The notes under the pieces: model-generated
What the model was told of the DNA's origin: nothing
Database searches by the model: none
What the model saw: the letters and a program-made list of their open reading frames with translations, nothing else
Origin: Deltaproteobacteria bacterium
Lineage (GTDB): Bacteria > Desulfobacterota > Desulfomonilia > UBA1062
Length of the DNA stretch: 33,664 nucleotides
NCBI GenBank assembly: GCA_023230665.1
Contig: JALNWY010000012.1
Coordinates: 1 to 33,664 of the forward strand
Reading direction: 5' to 3'
Program-made: the position numbers and the translations under genes
In this document: positions 32,671 through 33,664 of the stretch, in pieces
How positions within the stretch are numbered: the stretch's first letter is position 1
Layout: every line of letters starts with the position of its first letter

Positions 32671-33644
32671 GGCCGATCCTTGAAGTATGCGAATTGAAAA
32701 AAACCTTTCCCATAACCTCAGGCATGTTCAGGAAATCGGCCGGGGTGCTAAAGGCGGTCGACGGCGTCGATCTGGCCATCCTCCCCAACGAGACGCTCGG
32801 ACTGGTGGGGGAATCCGGGTGCGGAAAAACGACCTTGTCAAAGATGATCCTGGCCCTGGAAGAACCTGATTCCGGCAGCATCCGCTTCGAGGGCGTCGAC
32901 GTGGTGCGCGCCCGGGGGAGCTCGCTGTCTCAGGTCAGAAGGGGCATCCAGGTGGTCTTTCAGGATCCCTTCGGATCGCTCAATCCCCGGAGAAAGATCG
33001 GGTCCATCATCGAGGAGCCCATGATCATACACCGTGAAGGGGCGAGGACCCAGAGGGCGAAGCGCGTGCGCGAGCTCCTGGAGATGGTGGGCCTCCACGA
33101 GGATATCCTCCCGCGATACCCGCACGAGTTCTCCGGAGGGCAGAGGCAGCGGATATGCATCGCCAGGGCCCTGGCCGTCAATCCTCGACTCCTCATCTGT
33201 GACGAGCCCGTCTCGGCGCTCGACGTCTCCATTCAGGCCCAGGTGATCAATCTCCTGGTTGAGCTCCAGAAGGAGCTGAAGCTCTCGTATCTCTTCATCT
33301 CGCACAATCTCTCGGTGGTGGGTTATATCTCCCACCGGGTTGCGGTCATGTACAAGGGCAGGATCGTGGAGCTCGCCGACGCCCCGGCGCTCTTTGAAAA
33401 TCCGCTCCATCCCTACACCGGCTGCCTCATGGACGCGGTCCCCGAGGCCCGGCCCAGGAAGAGCCCGGCTTTCAGGCCACAGAGGCGAGGCGGCGACCAG
33501 GACTCCTCGGGCCTTTCCTCGGGGTGCGCCTACCGCGCCTGGTGCCCCCGGGCCGGAGGGATATGCGCACAAGAGCCGCCCTTGCTTCAGGAAAAGGGAA
33601 AGGGCCATTTCGTCGCGTGCCATCTGGCCGATCCGCAAGGCTGA
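32667..33644 (+). CDS. oppF: Oligopeptide/dipeptide ABC transporter ATPase, OppF/DppF type
   Basis: The second ATPase of the pair, 325 residues. Walker A is GESGCGKTT, Q-loop VVFQDPFGSLNPR, signature FSGGQRQRICIA, Walker B LLICDEPVSALD, and H-loop YLFISHNLSV. The C-terminal extension includes LHPYTGCLMDAVP and several Cys residues (GCAYRAWCPRAGGICAQEPP). It overlaps the oppD stop (ATGA). The stop is at 33644; the last 20 bases of the window after it are too short to judge. Confidence 0.93.
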   Translation: MRPILEVCELKKTFPITSGMFRKSAGVLKAVDGVDLAILPNETLGLVGESGCGKTTLSKMILALEEPDSGSIRFEGVDVVRARGSSLSQVRRGIQVVFQDPFGSLNPRRKIGSIIEEPMIIHREGARTQRAKRVRELLEMVGLHEDILPRYPHEFSGGQRQRICIARALAVNPRLLICDEPVSALDVSIQAQVINLLVELQKELKLSYLFISHNLSVVGYISHRVAVMYKGRIVELADAPALFENPLHPYTGCLMDAVPEARPRKSPAFRPQRRGGDQDSSGLSSGCAYRAWCPRAGGICAQEPPLLQEKGKGHFVACHLADPQG

Positions 33645-33664
33645 ATCGGGTGGACCGGGGAAGA

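Noticed and set aside
1..33664. CRISPR arrays, tRNA or rRNA genes, insertion sequences and phage genes
   Set aside because: No spaced direct repeats, cloverleaf, rRNA-like sequence, transposase or integrase was seen on reading the window; coding runs fill nearly all of it.

Overview
This is a gene-dense, high-GC chromosomal segment. I see no rRNA, tRNA, CRISPR array, transposase or phage gene. It most resembles an anaerobic member of the Desulfobacterota (the former Deltaproteobacteria), for example a sulfate reducer or a syntroph. The reasons are a haem operon that uses the siroheme-dependent route (ahbC with a cobA-hemD fusion), an MglA-like GTPase operon with a DUF4388 protein, an NtrC-type regulator, and a probable selenoprotein. 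The lineage is inferred from gene content; no marker gene was compared.

Layout. Positions 303-9483 (minus strand) form one tightly coupled run. In order of transcription it holds a TPR/HTH protein, an alpha/beta hydrolase, sirC, a HemX/CcsA-like membrane protein, hemA, hemC, cobA-hemD, ahbC and, after 85 nt, a secreted zinc peptidase. Together they lead from glutamyl-tRNA to uroporphyrinogen III, precorrin-2 and siroheme, and then a step further towards haem by AhbC. hemL, hemB, ahbA/B and ahbD are not in the window. A near-consensus promoter lies just before the first gene.

Positions 9571-11878 (plus strand) hold a secreted DUF1573 protein and murJ. The DUF1573 frame carries an in-frame UGA exactly where the family normally has its cysteine motif. 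A stem-loop that fits the bacterial SECIS model follows it. This is the most notable finding: a candidate, possibly undescribed, DUF1573 selenoprotein.

Positions 11879-15797 are a signalling region: an operator-like palindrome, a possible 41-residue protein, a GAF/GGDEF-like/HD-GYP-like protein that has lost both enzymatic signatures, a convergent NtrC-family response regulator, and a divergent spacer with a perfect 14-bp inverted repeat. Positions 15798-21945 (plus strand) are a mixed housekeeping run: MBL hydrolase, lipoprotein, coaBC, family-4 uracil-DNA glycosylase, NfeD-type membrane protease, mnmA, a 65-residue protein and a membrane-anchored methyltransferase. Positions 22154-26607 hold a CLC channel with CBS domains, a TIM-barrel protein and recJ.

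Positions 26501-30953 (minus strand) are a compact four-gene operon: TPR protein, MglA-like GTPase with an extra C-terminal domain, membrane TPR/zinc-ribbon protein and DUF4388 protein. It looks like a GTPase-controlled polarity or envelope module with no name I know. The right end (31174-33644) has a small Cys-rich protein and two oligopeptide ABC transporter ATPases (oppD, oppF).
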